From NCBI GenBank assembly GCA_039707465.1, contig CM077645.1, forward strand, positions 58,095,850-58,159,849: a DNA stretch of 64,000 nucleotides, in the 5' to 3' direction. The notes under the pieces were generated by a model. It had not been told where the DNA came from. It saw only the letters and a list, made by a program, of their open reading frames with translations, and did not search any database. Below, piece after piece: positions 25,297 to 35,938 of this stretch. Source of the stretch: Rhabdophis nuchalis (lineage: Eukaryota; Chordata; Lepidosauria; Squamata; Natricidae). Position 1 is the stretch's first letter, and every line of letters starts with the position of its first letter. The position numbers were made by a program, and so were the translations under genes.

Positions 25297-25990
25297 TCGG
25301 CTCTTGAGTTCCGTGCTGGTCGCGGAGGCTCAATGGCCAGCTAAAATGAGCAAGGCCGGCCCGTGAGACCATCTAGGGGCCGGACTCAGTGAGTGGACCA
25401 CCCTGGCAGCATTTTGAGACCAGGCGGGTCTCCCAGGGTGGTCGGAGGCGTGAGCAGAGGTCGGAGGCTGGAGGAGGCCGGCTGACGAAACGCCGGGCCG
25501 GGCCCCGAGCCGGACGCCGGGCGCTTTCCGCTGAGCGCCACCCGGAGGCTGGAGACGGCTGGAGGCTGTAGGCTGTGAGAGAGCTGGAGGCTGGAGACCG
25601 TGAGAGAGCCAAGAGGAAGAACGAGTCGGCGGCTATAGGAGAGGCTGAGAAAGAGGCTGTGAGAGAGCCGGAATGACCGAGGCTGTGAGAGAGCCGGTGA
25701 GAGAGAGCTGGAACGACCGAGTGGTGAGCGGCGGGGGGCGAGCGGCAGGGCGGCATGGAGGCCGGCCACCTGGCAGTCGAGCCGGACGACGGACGCTGCT
25801 CACTGAGCGCCATTCAGAGGCCGTGAGAGGGCCGGAAGGCTGTGAGAGAGCCGGAGAAATGAGTGGTGAGCAGTGGGGGCGAACGACGGGCGGCATGGAG
25901 GCCTGGCATGGAGGCCTGGCTGCCGGGACGAAGCCGAGGGACCATGAGGGAACTGGAAGACCTTGCACTTTAGACCTTACCCCATGGTCC
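25297..25990 (+). repeat. CpG-rich 5' region of LINE copy 3 with imperfect internal repeats
   Basis: The block GAGCCGGACG.CGG.CGCT occurs near 25508 and 25779, GAGTGGTGAGC.G near 25709 and 25861, and GGCTGTGAGAGAGC(C/T)GG several times in between. Long ORFs on both strands here are products of GC richness and repetition, not genes. Confidence 0.7.
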
Positions 25991-26311
25991 ATTTACCATC
26001 ATTTACCATCATTAACCCTGCCTTAGAACTATAAGAACTGTTGAGAACTATTTTAGAACTCGCAAGGAATACAACATCATTCCAAGTCCTCTGAGCCTTT
26101 TATTACTATTTATTACTATGCTATGCACTCCTGAAATTAATTATGAATTTTTGTATTTAACATTCTGTACATTTTAGCTGCCATTATGCCTTTTAAATTA
26201 TGCACAGCGACTTATTTAAATTTTTACATTTTTACTATCTATTTATACTATTTAATTAATTTTTATCCTATTATTAATTATATCATGTACTTAAGAGCTG
26301 ACCTGTTGCGA

Positions 26312-26335
26312 CTGCGAGAGTCCCCGCTCTCGCAG
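26312..26335. repeat. Perfect GC stem-loop upstream of the LINE endonuclease ORF
   Basis: CTGCGAGAG (26312-26320) pairs with CTCTCGCAG (26327-26335) across a 6-base loop. It lies between the AT-rich leader and the first codons that align with copy 2. Confidence 0.8.
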
Positions 26336-26389
26336 GTTTGGCCCTCCACTCTAACGAGGGCCCGCCTTGATGAGGGATTTATTAATCCG

Positions 26390-29300
26390 GAGAGGTGGAA
26401 GAAGCGTGGTCTTAGGGGTTTTTTAGTTTCTAGGTTAGTGTCTATTTTAGGGGGTACCAGGGAGGGGGGAGGGTATAGACGGATAGAGATAGAGATGGAA
26501 AGAGAGGGCCAGGCGAGCAGACGACGGAGGGTAGCGGAAGGAGCCGTAAGTAGGGGGGAAATACGAGTCATTCCGTCAGAGGGCAATTCTATCCAGAAGG
26601 TCGTGGGGAAAGGCAGGTCCGAGGGGAGACAATTTCCATCCTCCCGGTTGAGGGCACAGAACCGTTGGTTGCAAACGGTGAAGTGCCACAACCCCCGCTC
26701 GCTAGGTGGTCAGGAAGTACAGAGCCAGGGCCTGCGGCTGATGTTTTGCAATGCTAGGTCCGTGGTCAACAAAGCCCCCCTCGTTTATGACCTTGTGTCA
26801 GAGGAGGGGCCGGACCTGGCAGGAATAGCGGAGACCTGGTTGGGCCTGGTTTCCCCTCGTTGAAATGTGCCCACCAGGCTACCGCGCTTTTCATCAGCCT
26901 AGGGCCCTTGGCAGGGGCGGTGGGGTAGCGGTTATTGTAAAGGAAAGTCTTGAGCCGAGAGAGACCACTGTGCCACAGACTACCAGTTGTGAGTCCCTCT
27001 GCGTGAAGTGGGGCCTAGGGAGGCAGTTGGGCGTGCTGGTTGTATACCTGGCTCCCCGCTATGTAGCAGCAGCCCTGCCCGAGCTCCTGGAGGTGATCGC
27101 TACGGTGGCAGTTGAGACCCCCAGACTTTTAGTCATGGGGGACTTTAATCTGTCATCGGTGGGCGAATCATCCACGGTAGCTCGGGAGTTCATGGCTTCC
27201 ATGACGGCCATGGACCTGACCCAACTAATTTTAGGCCCCACCCACGAGGGTGGACATACACCGGATCTCATCTTTGTCTCTGGCCAGTGGAAGAGTGATC
27301 TGGGTATAGGGGATATAGACATCACGCCCTTGTCATGGTCAGACCACTCACTTCTCCGGCTCGACTTTCCAACCACTACCCCCCTCCACGGGGAGGCGGA
27401 ACCTGGGCCACCAATTTGGTTCCGCCCCAGGTGTCTGATGGACCCGGATGGGTTTCAGACGGCGCTTGGGCCACTTCCTGTACCCCTGACCCGGGCCCCG
27501 ATCGAGGACCTTGTGGTCGCATGGAATACTGCGGCCACGGGAGCCTTGGATCGGATCGCGCCCTTGCGGCCTCTCTTGCGGCGGCGAGCCACCCTGGCTC
27601 CCTGGTTTACCGAGGAGCTGAGGGTGATGAAACGCCGCAAGAGATGCCTAGAGAGAAGATGGAGGTCTACCCCTTCTGAATCCGACCGAACACAGGTAAG
27701 AGCCCATTTACGGACTTACATTGTGGCGCTGAGAGTGGCCAAACGTCATCATTGTGCCACTCTCATAGCATCCGCAGAAAACCGCCCTGCCGCCCTGTTT
27801 AGGGTGACCCGCTCCCTCCTTCAACAGAGGGTGCGGGAAGCCCCGCTACAGGGCAGAGCAGAGGAATTTGTGACTTTTCTGCAGGAAAAAGTCGCTCAGA
27901 TACAGAACGAGTTAGCCCCCATTGATGGTCCAGTGGGATGCCACGAGACAGATCTTGTTTGGGAGGAGTTTGACTCCGTTACTTCCGAAGATATGGACAG
28001 GTTACATGGGCGACTGCGAGCCACCACATGTTTATTGGACCCGTGTCCCTCCTGGCTTGTACTGGCATCCTGGGAGGTGACACGAGACTGGCTCCAAGAG
28101 GTTGTCAACGCATCCTTGAGTGAGGGTTCCTTGCCTGCTTCCCTTAAAGAGGCGATGGTGAGACCCCTCCTCAAGAAGCCTTCCCTGGATCCAGCTCTGT
28201 TGGAAAACTACCGTCCAGTCTCCAACCTTCATTTTCTAGCGAAGGTTGTTGAGAGTGTGGTGGCACAACAGTTTCCCCGTCACCTGGAGGAAGTTGAGTA
28301 TCTAGATCCGCGCCAGTCCGGCTTTTGGCCGGGGCATAGCACCGAGAGGGCATTGGTCGCGTTCGTCGATGATCTCTGGAGGGCAAGAGATGGGGGTTGT
28401 TCCTCCATCCTGGTCCTATTAGACCTCTCGGCAGCTTTCGATACCATCGACCATGGTATCCTATTGCATCGGCTGGGGGGGGTTGGGGGTGGGAGGCACC
28501 GTTTTATGGTGGTTCTCCTCCTACCTCTCTGGACGATCGCAATTTGTGTTGGCAGGAGAGCAGAGGTCGACCTCGAGGCCCCTCACATGTGGGGTGCCTC
28601 AGGGGTCGGTCCTCTCGCCTCTCCTGTTCAACACATATATGAAGCCGCTGGGTGAGATCATCCGTGGTTTTGGGGTATACCATCTCTACGCTGATGATAC
28701 TCAGCTGTATATATCTACCCCAAACCACCCCAACGATGCCGTAGCGGTGATGTGCCAGTGCCTGGAAGCCGTACGGATCTGGATGGGAAGTAACGGACTT
28801 AAGCTCAACCCGACCAAGACCGAGTGGCTGTGGTTTCCGGCTGCCCGATTCAACCAGCTGACCCCATCGCTGGCCATAGGGGGCGAACATCTTGCCCCTG
28901 TGGATGGGGCGCGCAACTTGGGTGTCCTCCTATATGCCCGGCTGTCCATGGAAGATCAAGTGACAGCCGTGGCTAGGAGGGCGTTTTACCAGGTTCGCCT
29001 GGTTCGCCAGTTGCGCCCCCTATTGGATCGGGACGCCCTTCGCACAGTCACTCATGCTCTCGTGACATCCCGACTGGACTATTGCAACTCTCTCTACATG
29101 GGGCTCCCCTTGAGGTGCACCCGGAGACTTCAGATGGTCCAGAACGCAGCCGCGCGGGCAATTCTGGGAACCTCTAGGTTTACTCATATAACACCGCTCC
29201 TGCGCGAGCTGCACTGGCTGCCTGTCGTCTTCCGGGTGCGCTTCAAGGTATTAGTCATCATCTTTAAAGCGCTCCATGGCTCGGGACCTAGCTATTTGCG

Positions 29301-29726
29301 GGATCGGATCCTGCCTCACACATCCTCACGGCCGATTCGCTCCCACAGAGAGGGACTTCTCCGGGTGCCGTCCACTAGACTTTGTCAGCGGGCGACGCCC
29401 AGGGGTTCTATATTTAATTATTGGGTATTTTAGTTTTAAATGGGATTTTTAGCACAGGTATTAGATTTAATTCGTTTTTAGTTATGTTTGTATATTTTGT
29501 ATATGTGTATATTTATTGTTTTTATTCTCCTTGTGCACCGCCCCGAGTCCCTGTGGGGAGAGGGAGCGGTTTACAAATTAAAAGTTATTATTATTATTAT
29601 TATCTCTCTGTGGCGGGCCCAGCCCTCTGGAACGACCTTCCCCCCGACATTAGAACGACCACGGACCTCCGCTCCTTCCGTCTAAAATTAAAAACATATC
29701 TTTTCTGCTTGGCCGGCCTAGGGTAG
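26390..29726 (+). pseudogene. Broken LINE ORF2: endonuclease + reverse transcriptase (copy 3)
   Basis: The frame through 26863 carries LMFCNARSVVNK and AETWLG and then stops because about 8 nt present in copy 2 are missing at about 26847. A second frame (26865-28655) continues with the endonuclease core (MGDFN, SWSDHSLL), the full linker that copy 2 lacks, ENYRPVSN and LLDLSAAFDTIDH. An extra G in the run near 28477 ends it. A third frame (to 29405) carries GVPQGSVLSP, YADD and LVTSRLDYCNSLYMGLP. The last residues (SVAGPALWNDLPP) lie beyond the inserted 3' UTR at 29604-29726. Initiation codon uncertain: the ORF opens at 26186 but its first 60 residues are low complexity. Non-functional transposon gene. 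Confidence 0.92.
29406..29603 (+). mobile_element. 198-bp LINE 3' UTR inserted into LINE copy 3
   Basis: Between CGCCCAGGGG and CTCTCTGTGGCGGG the copy contains a complete family 3' UTR (TTTTTAGCACAGG, CACCGCCCCGAGTCCCTGTGG) ending in six ATT units. Copy 2 has seven bases (AAGGGCT) at this point that are absent here, so insertion came with a small target deletion and no TSD. Confidence 0.9.
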
Positions 29727-29964
29727 TCTCTCTCTATGGGGTTTTAGTTGTTAATTGGGAATTTTAGTATGTAAATGGGGTATTTTTAGCACAGGTATTG
29801 TTTAATTTGTTTTTAATATGTCTGTATATTTATTGTTTTAGTTTTTCCCTGTGCACCGCGCCGAGTCCCTACGGGGAGAGGGAGCAATCAACAAATTAAT
29901 TTTTTTAAAAAAAAATTAAAATTAAAAATTAATTAAATTAAATTAATTAAATTAATTAAAATTA

Positions 29965-30260
29965 AATTAAGACATAACCAGGACATGAGCACCTGAAAAA
30001 TGGGCTTCCCAATCCAGAAAAGGGTACAACTGATGCAGCATACAATGTTGAACAAAGGTCTTCCTAGCCACACATATCACCTGGTCCTCCTCCTATAAAC
30101 CAAGAAGGCCCCAGATTACACATCAGGTCTGTCTGTGGCAATGCAACCCCATCCAAGACCAAAGACAGTAAACTCCCAAGTAAAGAATTCCCCTACTCAT
30201 AGCCACTTGTCTTACCAGGGTTCAACTGAAAGCTGTTAAACTGGGGCGGGAGGGGGTGTT
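29965..30260 (-). mobile_element. Second part of the old LINE split by copy 3
   Basis: ACATAACCAGGACATGAGCAC, AGAAAAGGGTACAACTGATGC and CTTCCTAGCCACACATATCACCTG continue, in the correct order, the minus-strand LINE that stops at 25270. Confidence 0.72.
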
Positions 30261-31040
30261 CCACTATTGCCTCTAAGCCACACTTATATTTTCTGCCATC
30301 CCCCTAGATATTGCTGATCTCTCACAGTAAGGGATTATGGAAACTACAGTTAAACCACATGAAAATCCCAGTTTGCTTATTCATTGTCCACAGTTGAAAC
30401 CAGAGAAAAGAGGCTTAATTTGTGCTCTGATTTTCCATGGATATATTCTATTTTCAACACTGTGTCTGAGTCCTAAAATAAAGAAACTAAATTGCTTCTG
30501 AGTAGAGTTCAGAACTGCCCATTTATGTATTTAAAGTCTGGCAGCCAACCTCTTTTGGGTGACAAGTTCTAGATAACCAAATCTTTAGTTTGGATTTTAG
30601 GAAGGAGAATTCTTAGAATTCTCAGTCACAGTAAAAGTGCATCTGGTTCTTTAGTACTTCTAATCCATCCTCATGTTGGCTGGGCCTTACACTTGCCTTA
30701 AGAAAATTCTAACCAGTTCAGAACACTTCAGAAGCTTGGATGCTCAAAAGCTTGAAGCTTAGTCCAGATGCAACCTGAACTGAGGCTACCACATCCATTC
30801 ATTCACAATTTCCTTCAAGATGTGCACTAACCTTCAATGTCACAAAAGCACTTTCCTTCTGGGGAGAAGCTGTAGTAAACATACTTTTTTTTTTTTAAAG
30901 GAAACCTACTTTAAATAACAAACTGCATCTATTTGTAGGCACAGCAACAACCATGAACGTAATTTCCTTTCTTGTCTTTTCCATACTTTGGCTAATTTCT
31001 GGTTTGGGTGCTGCTGAGGCAAGTTATAACATTTATCTAA
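30261..31040. other. Intron, nothing recognised
   Basis: Only a T-run at 30886-30895. Confidence 0.45.
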
Positions 31041-31251
31041 CATGCATCCAGGGGTGGGTTTCAAATTTTTTGGAACAGGTTCTGTGGGTGTGGCCTGCTT
31101 TGTGGGAGTGGCTTGCCGGCCATGTGACCGGGTGGGAGTGGCTTGCCAGCCATGTGACCGGGTGGGAGTGGCCAACTTGGAAAATGTGAAACTCACTTAA
31201 CAATGGTCTTGGTTAACAACTAAACTTTTGGGCTCAATTGTGGTCATACAT

Positions 31252-31620
31252 TCTTTCTTTCTTTCTCTTTCTTTCCTTCTCTCTCTCTTTCCCACTTTCT
31301 CTCTCTCTTTCTTTCTCTCTCTCTCTCTTTCTTTCTCTTTCTCTCTTTCTTTCCCTCTTTTTCTTTCTCTTTCTTTCTTTCTCGCTTTCTCTTTTTCTTT
31401 CTCTCTTTTTTCTCTCTTTCCTTTCTGTCTCTCTTTCTCTGTCTTTCTCTCTCTCTTTCTTCTCTCTCACTTTTCTTTCTTTCTTTCTCTTTCTTTCTTT
31501 CTCTCTCTGTCTCTCTCCCCTTCATCCGCCCATCTATCACTCTGTGTTTGTGTGTGTGTGTGTCTGTCTCGCATTCATGCACTTAAATCACTTTCTGCGT
31601 CTCTCTCTTTCTCTCCCTCC
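31252..31620. repeat. Pyrimidine-rich (TTTC/CT)n microsatellite
   Basis: A run of CTTT and CT units on the plus strand with few interruptions until about 31520, then mixed CT/GT units merging into the palindrome. Confidence 0.95.
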
Positions 31621-31622
31621 CT

Positions 31623-32281
31623 CCCTCTCTGTCTCTGTGTGTGTGTCTGTCACTCTCTGATTCCCCCCTCCCTCCCTGTCTCTCTCTGTGTCTGTGCCTC
31701 TCTCTGTCTGTCTGTCGTCGTGCCCGCCCGCCCGCCCCCCCCCCCGCGGAGCCTCTTCATCCCGGGGCCGCTGTGCTCACTCACCTTAGCCTGCCCTCTC
31801 CGCCGCCCGGCCGCCTGCAGCTGAGAAGTGTGTGTGTGTGTGTGTGTGAACAGGGAAAGTTTTGCCGTGAGTGGCGGGGGGTGGGGTGGGGGTTTGCGCA
31901 GCTTAGCGCGCTCTTGTTTCGCTGCCCCTAGCCGGCAGGCTCGCTGCCTTTGAAGCCTGCCGGCTAGGGGCAGCGGAACAAGAGCGCGCTAAGCTGCGCG
32001 AACCCCCACCCCACCCCCCGCCACTCGCGGCAAAACTTTCCCTGTTCCCACACACACACACACACACACACACTTCTCAGCTGCAGGCGGCCGGGCGGCG
32101 GAGAGGGCAGGCTAAGGTGAGTGAGCACAGCGGCCCCGGGATGAAGAGGCTCCGCGGGTGGCGGGCGGGCGGGCGGGCGGGCACGACGACAGACAGACAG
32201 AGAGAGGCACAGACACAGAGAGAGACAGGGAGGGAGGGGGGAATCAGAGAGTGACAGACACACACACAGAGACAGAGAGGG
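31623..32281. repeat. Palindrome with arms of about 318 and 327 bp
   Basis: Left arm 31623-31940 and right arm 31955-32281 are reverse complements around a 14-base spacer. Differences I can see are mainly in lengths of GT, C and GCGG runs plus a few substitutions. Matching pairs include GAGCCTCTTCATCCCGGGG, CTTAGCCTGCCCTCTCCG, GCAGCTGAGAAGTGTG and GCCCCTAGCCGGCAGGC. Equivalent 96- and 99-codon frames occur on opposite strands. Confidence 0.95.
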
Positions 32282-32299
32282 GCTTTAAAGGCCGAGCGC

Positions 32300-32400
32300 T
32301 GGCTGAAGGGCTCGGCCTTTGAAGCCTTCCGGCTAGGGGCGGGGCGGAAGAGCGCGCCCCCGCCCCCCGCGCCAACAGGGAAAGCAGGCCCGGCAGCTTC
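32300..32400 (+). repeat. Third, diverged copy of the palindrome centre module
   Basis: GGCCTTTGAAGCCTTCCGG, GCTAGGGGCGGGGCGG and AGAGCGCGC repeat the right-hand side of the palindrome centre (TTTGAAGCCTGCCGG, GCTAGGGGCAGCGG, AGAGCGCGC). Confidence 0.8.
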
Positions 32401-32576
32401 AAAACTAAAGCGCCTGGGTCTTGAAACTTTCCCTGCTAGGGATACACGAGCGAGCCACGTGTTCCTTAGATACTTCCGGGTCCACGATCCAAAGGGCTCG
32501 CTTGGGATCCGGAAATTTGACGAAAGGGCTCGCCCGAACCCCTGCGAGCCCCCAGGAACCCACCCCTGCATGCATC

Positions 32577-35500
32577 TCACACATTTTATGATTTTGCTGA
32601 AGCAAAGTGTTTTCATCGGTGTCTAAAACAATAGTCAGAAGTTATAACTGAATTTATCTAGGAGGAGGAAGAGGACAAGGAGAAGGAATTAGCAGCATTA
32701 AAATTAAGTGGATAGGATTCTTGTTTGATGAATAACCTATTATAAGTACTGCAATGGAGTTCCTAAGTTTAATTATTCTTTTGTACATAACCATTCAAAT
32801 ATTATACATGTTCTTAGAAAAGACTTCTTCCTTCCTCTCTCTCCCCTACCCCCCAAACACATCACCAGTATCTAAAGAATTATGAAGCTCTTAAAAACAA
32901 AACAAAGTGTATATTTTCAAAATGATATTACACACACACACACACACACACAAAATAACAGACCACTTTATTAAAACTCTCATGATTCACTGAGTTATTG
33001 CTGTGTGATAGGAACAACTTCAAATGCAAATACTATTAAGCTAATTTTTTTTGTACATTCATTATAATCCTTTTAATTTTAACTACCCAAGAGATCTACT
33101 ATAAGTCTTGAAAATGCTGCTGGTATTATTATCACTGGGGGGGAAAAATAATATTTCTCTGAGCGTATTCTATTTTGGAACAGCCAGATGTGGCTTAAAA
33201 CATTCATTAAAACAGATAACAGAGCATTAGCAACAGCCACACATCTAATACATATATTTTTTATGGCTATTACAGAAAAAAGGAAAGGAAAGTATACCTA
33301 TCTGTAATATCTTTACAAAGCCTAAAACTAATTCCAGCAAACAATATTCTTAATACAGCTGGTCTTTCATCTATATACTGTAGCAGTAAAACTTCATGGA
33401 AAAAACATAATTTACAAAATGGTGATGAAGATTCCCTCATGATAATATTACATTTTGCATTTCAGAAGCTAAATGCTGTACTTATATGTGGTTGCAATTT
33501 TGATCTCCTGTCTACTTCAACATTGATATGAGATATAAACTTTGAAATACGTGGTTCCAAGATGTGAAAAACTTTCTAGATCAGTAATAGCAGCTTGAAT
33601 GGCAAACAACATTTGCAATAATATAGGTTGAATAAGTCTTTCTCCTGACTCCACTCCTAAAAACATATAGACCAGTGAATTCTGTATCATTTGCTCTCTA
33701 ATGTCATATTGGATCCCTTCATACCTCTTAATGCCCATTTAGATATAATCTGGAAAGTTACATAGAGCATTTCTTTCAAAGTCACAAATTCAATAGCAAG
33801 TGAAAAAAATACTCTTCCGTGATAATTCTAAAGAGTTGGAATAGATTTTCTGGTGCACAAAGAATGAAATAGCATAACAATAGAGTGATACGGAATAAGC
33901 AGAATGTGGTGCTATATAACAGGTTAAATAGCAGGCATAGAATTGATCTAATTAGACCAAATTAGACACATTTAGGTATGCCTAATACCAGATAATGGTA
34001 GCCATTACTTCCAGCTACACAAAAAATAGATGTAAGTGCAGTAATCATGATGGATAATATCGTAGATGAGGATCTCTCTACAGACCCATATTTTGTTTCC
34101 AAAGCAGAAATACAGCTAGACTTTTTTTAAAGGACATACAGTAGAAGGAAATTTTGCTTTACTTTAAATTATGTACAAATGCAGTTTATAGGGAATGTAT
34201 TAGAAGCTATTTTCAAATATTCTGAATGGAAAAAGCTCCATTTCATACAGAAATATTTATTTCCCTAATCTGTACTGGACAGTTAGAGAAATATATGTCT
34301 TGAAAAAGACATAGACTGGATAATTTAGATTACTTTAGTATTGAAGGGAACATAAGGAAGACAAGATCTTTTTAGATATAAAGGAAATCAAACTCGTGAG
34401 CACTTTTTCATAATGGTTCAGTAATTTTTTTAACACATCAAAAAAGGAAATGTCACAGCTATTACAAAGAATATGCATTCATGCCTGTTGGTAGTTAACC
34501 CTTTGTTAAATTAAGGTCAGCCCAGTAACTTGATATATGATATAGTATTAACTTAAATAGCAACTGGCCTTCAAGCCTGTCAGAAATAAAAGCAAGCTTA
34601 ACAGTTGTTCCTGTATCCATTATTTGCATTCCTCTAGTCTAAAGCATATGAAATCAGCAATGCCAAAGTATATTCAAGAAGTTTTTTCTTTCTTTCACCA
34701 TTAGGTAGCATGCAATGAATCATAAATATTGCCCAATCTATAAAATGCTACTGACTAATCAGACTGTGATAATGAGACACTAAATATATCAGATTTTGCA
34801 ATACATAAAAACTTCTGTGTTAATTATTGGGGAGGGGGGAGAAGAGGGACACAACTTTCATCTAAATTATATACTTGCATAAATTATCCATCATTAGGGC
34901 TACCTTCCCTTTTATGAATTTAAGCAACATGCAAGTTTTCACCATTCACTGCATGCTGAACTGGTAAGTCAGAAAGATCTTACATGAATGCTGTAAGATC
35001 GTAAGAAAAACATGTCTATCAAATCTTCAATATATCATTTCTTAAGGGCAAGCATGTAAGTCTCTTGTCAGATAGTTAACTACAACACTGGAATCAAGCA
35101 CTCAAGTTGTCAACTGAAAAAGCTGTTGAGACATGCAATTTTTTAAAAGAAATTTCAGACTGCTCAATTAACCTACAGCAGTATTTTAAATTTTCTCTTC
35201 ATGACTTCTTAAAAACACCAAACATTTAATCATGTTTAGGGACCTGAGTACATTAGATTTATTTGTGCATTCTTGAGGTAAATAATCAAGATGCCAAGAC
35301 AATTAGATATCACTAAACATGAACAGATTATTATAATTTATAGTTATCTGGACTTTTGCAGTCTTGATTTGGCAGCCCTATTAAATCTTCTTTTTAAAAA
35401 CTCACTTTGGTCGGATTATTTCCCATTTAATATGCACACAGTGGCAGTCTCTTGCTGTATGGTAGGTTTGCCACAGGAATGTTCTATAAGTTCTCAAAGG

Positions 35501-35820
35501 ACAAAGCTCCATTCTTCAGAAAAGCACACCCACTGATCTATTGTGTTCCATTAAAATTAATTAAATCCTGAGCTCTGTTGCTATTATTCCAAACTACAGA
35601 AAGAATATTCTTGAAGGCTTTAGTGAATTGGAAAATGCATGTCATTTCTACTAACTTTGATTGTAAGGATGACCTCAGTGTTTCTGCTTACTTTATTGTA
35701 ACCATGTAGCATGAAGTTTCTATATGAAAGAATTTTTAATAATTAACTAGTATTGCTTTCAATTTCTAATATCCATGAACACAATTATATAAATCTCTTT
35801 TTGTCTTGCAAAGTGTTGCA
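32577..35820. other. AT-rich intron, only short microsatellites
   Basis: A (CA)n tract at about 32931-32952 is the one clear item. No exon, RNA gene or intact transposon seen. Confidence 0.5.
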
Positions 35821-35821
35821 T

Positions 35822-35938
35822 TCTTCTTCTTCTTCTTCTTCTTCTTCTTCTTCTTCTTCTTCTTCTTCTTCTTCTTCTTCTTCTTCTTCTTCTTCTTCTC
35901 CTCCTCCTCCTCCTCCTCCTCCTCCTCTTCCTCCTCTT
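35822..35938. repeat. (TTC)n-(CTC)n microsatellite
   Basis: About 26 TTC units (35822-35899) followed by about nine CTC units and CT dinucleotides. Poly-Ser and poly-Arg translations are artefacts. Confidence 0.96.

Larger units (their letters stand above)
25272..29962 (+). mobile_element. Longest L2/CR1-group LINE in the window, about 4.7 kb (copy 3)
   Basis: It has a CpG-rich 5' region (25275-25990), an AT-rich leader (26000-26300), a GC stem-loop, then endonuclease and RT coding regions with two frameshifts, a C-terminal region interrupted by a 198-bp insertion, and a 3' UTR ending in an A/T-rich tail (29890-29962). Both flanks are pieces of one older minus-strand LINE, which fixes the boundaries near 25272 and 29962 to within about ten bases. 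No ORF1-like frame was seen ahead of the endonuclease. Confidence 0.85.
31049..32568. mobile_element. hAT-like element, family A, 1520 bp, with a giant internal palindrome
   Basis: Termini CAGGGGTGGGTTTC and CAGGAACCCACCCCTG are inverted repeats. The target duplication CATGCATC is perfect (31041-31048 and 32569-32576). Inside, in order: a tandem block GTGGGAGTGGCTTGCC...CCATGTGACCGG (two copies, 31105-31170), a piece resembling the family H MITE (31195-31250), a pyrimidine microsatellite (31252-31620), a palindrome (31623-32281), and a third partial copy of the palindrome's central module. No transposase domain. Long ORFs are low-complexity or mirror each other across the palindrome. Confidence 0.9.

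Noticed and set aside
25373..26026. Several long GC-rich ORFs on both strands
   Set aside because: They overlap in all frames in the CpG-rich LINE leader. Composition explains them and no domain is visible.
31228..31824. 198-codon Ser/Phe/Leu-rich ORF and reverse Arg/Glu-rich ORF
   Set aside because: Low-complexity reading of a pyrimidine microsatellite and palindrome arm.
31964..32616. 179-codon minus-strand ORF with GC-rich C-terminus
   Set aside because: It mirrors the plus-strand frame across the palindrome and has no domain; a consequence of inverted duplication.
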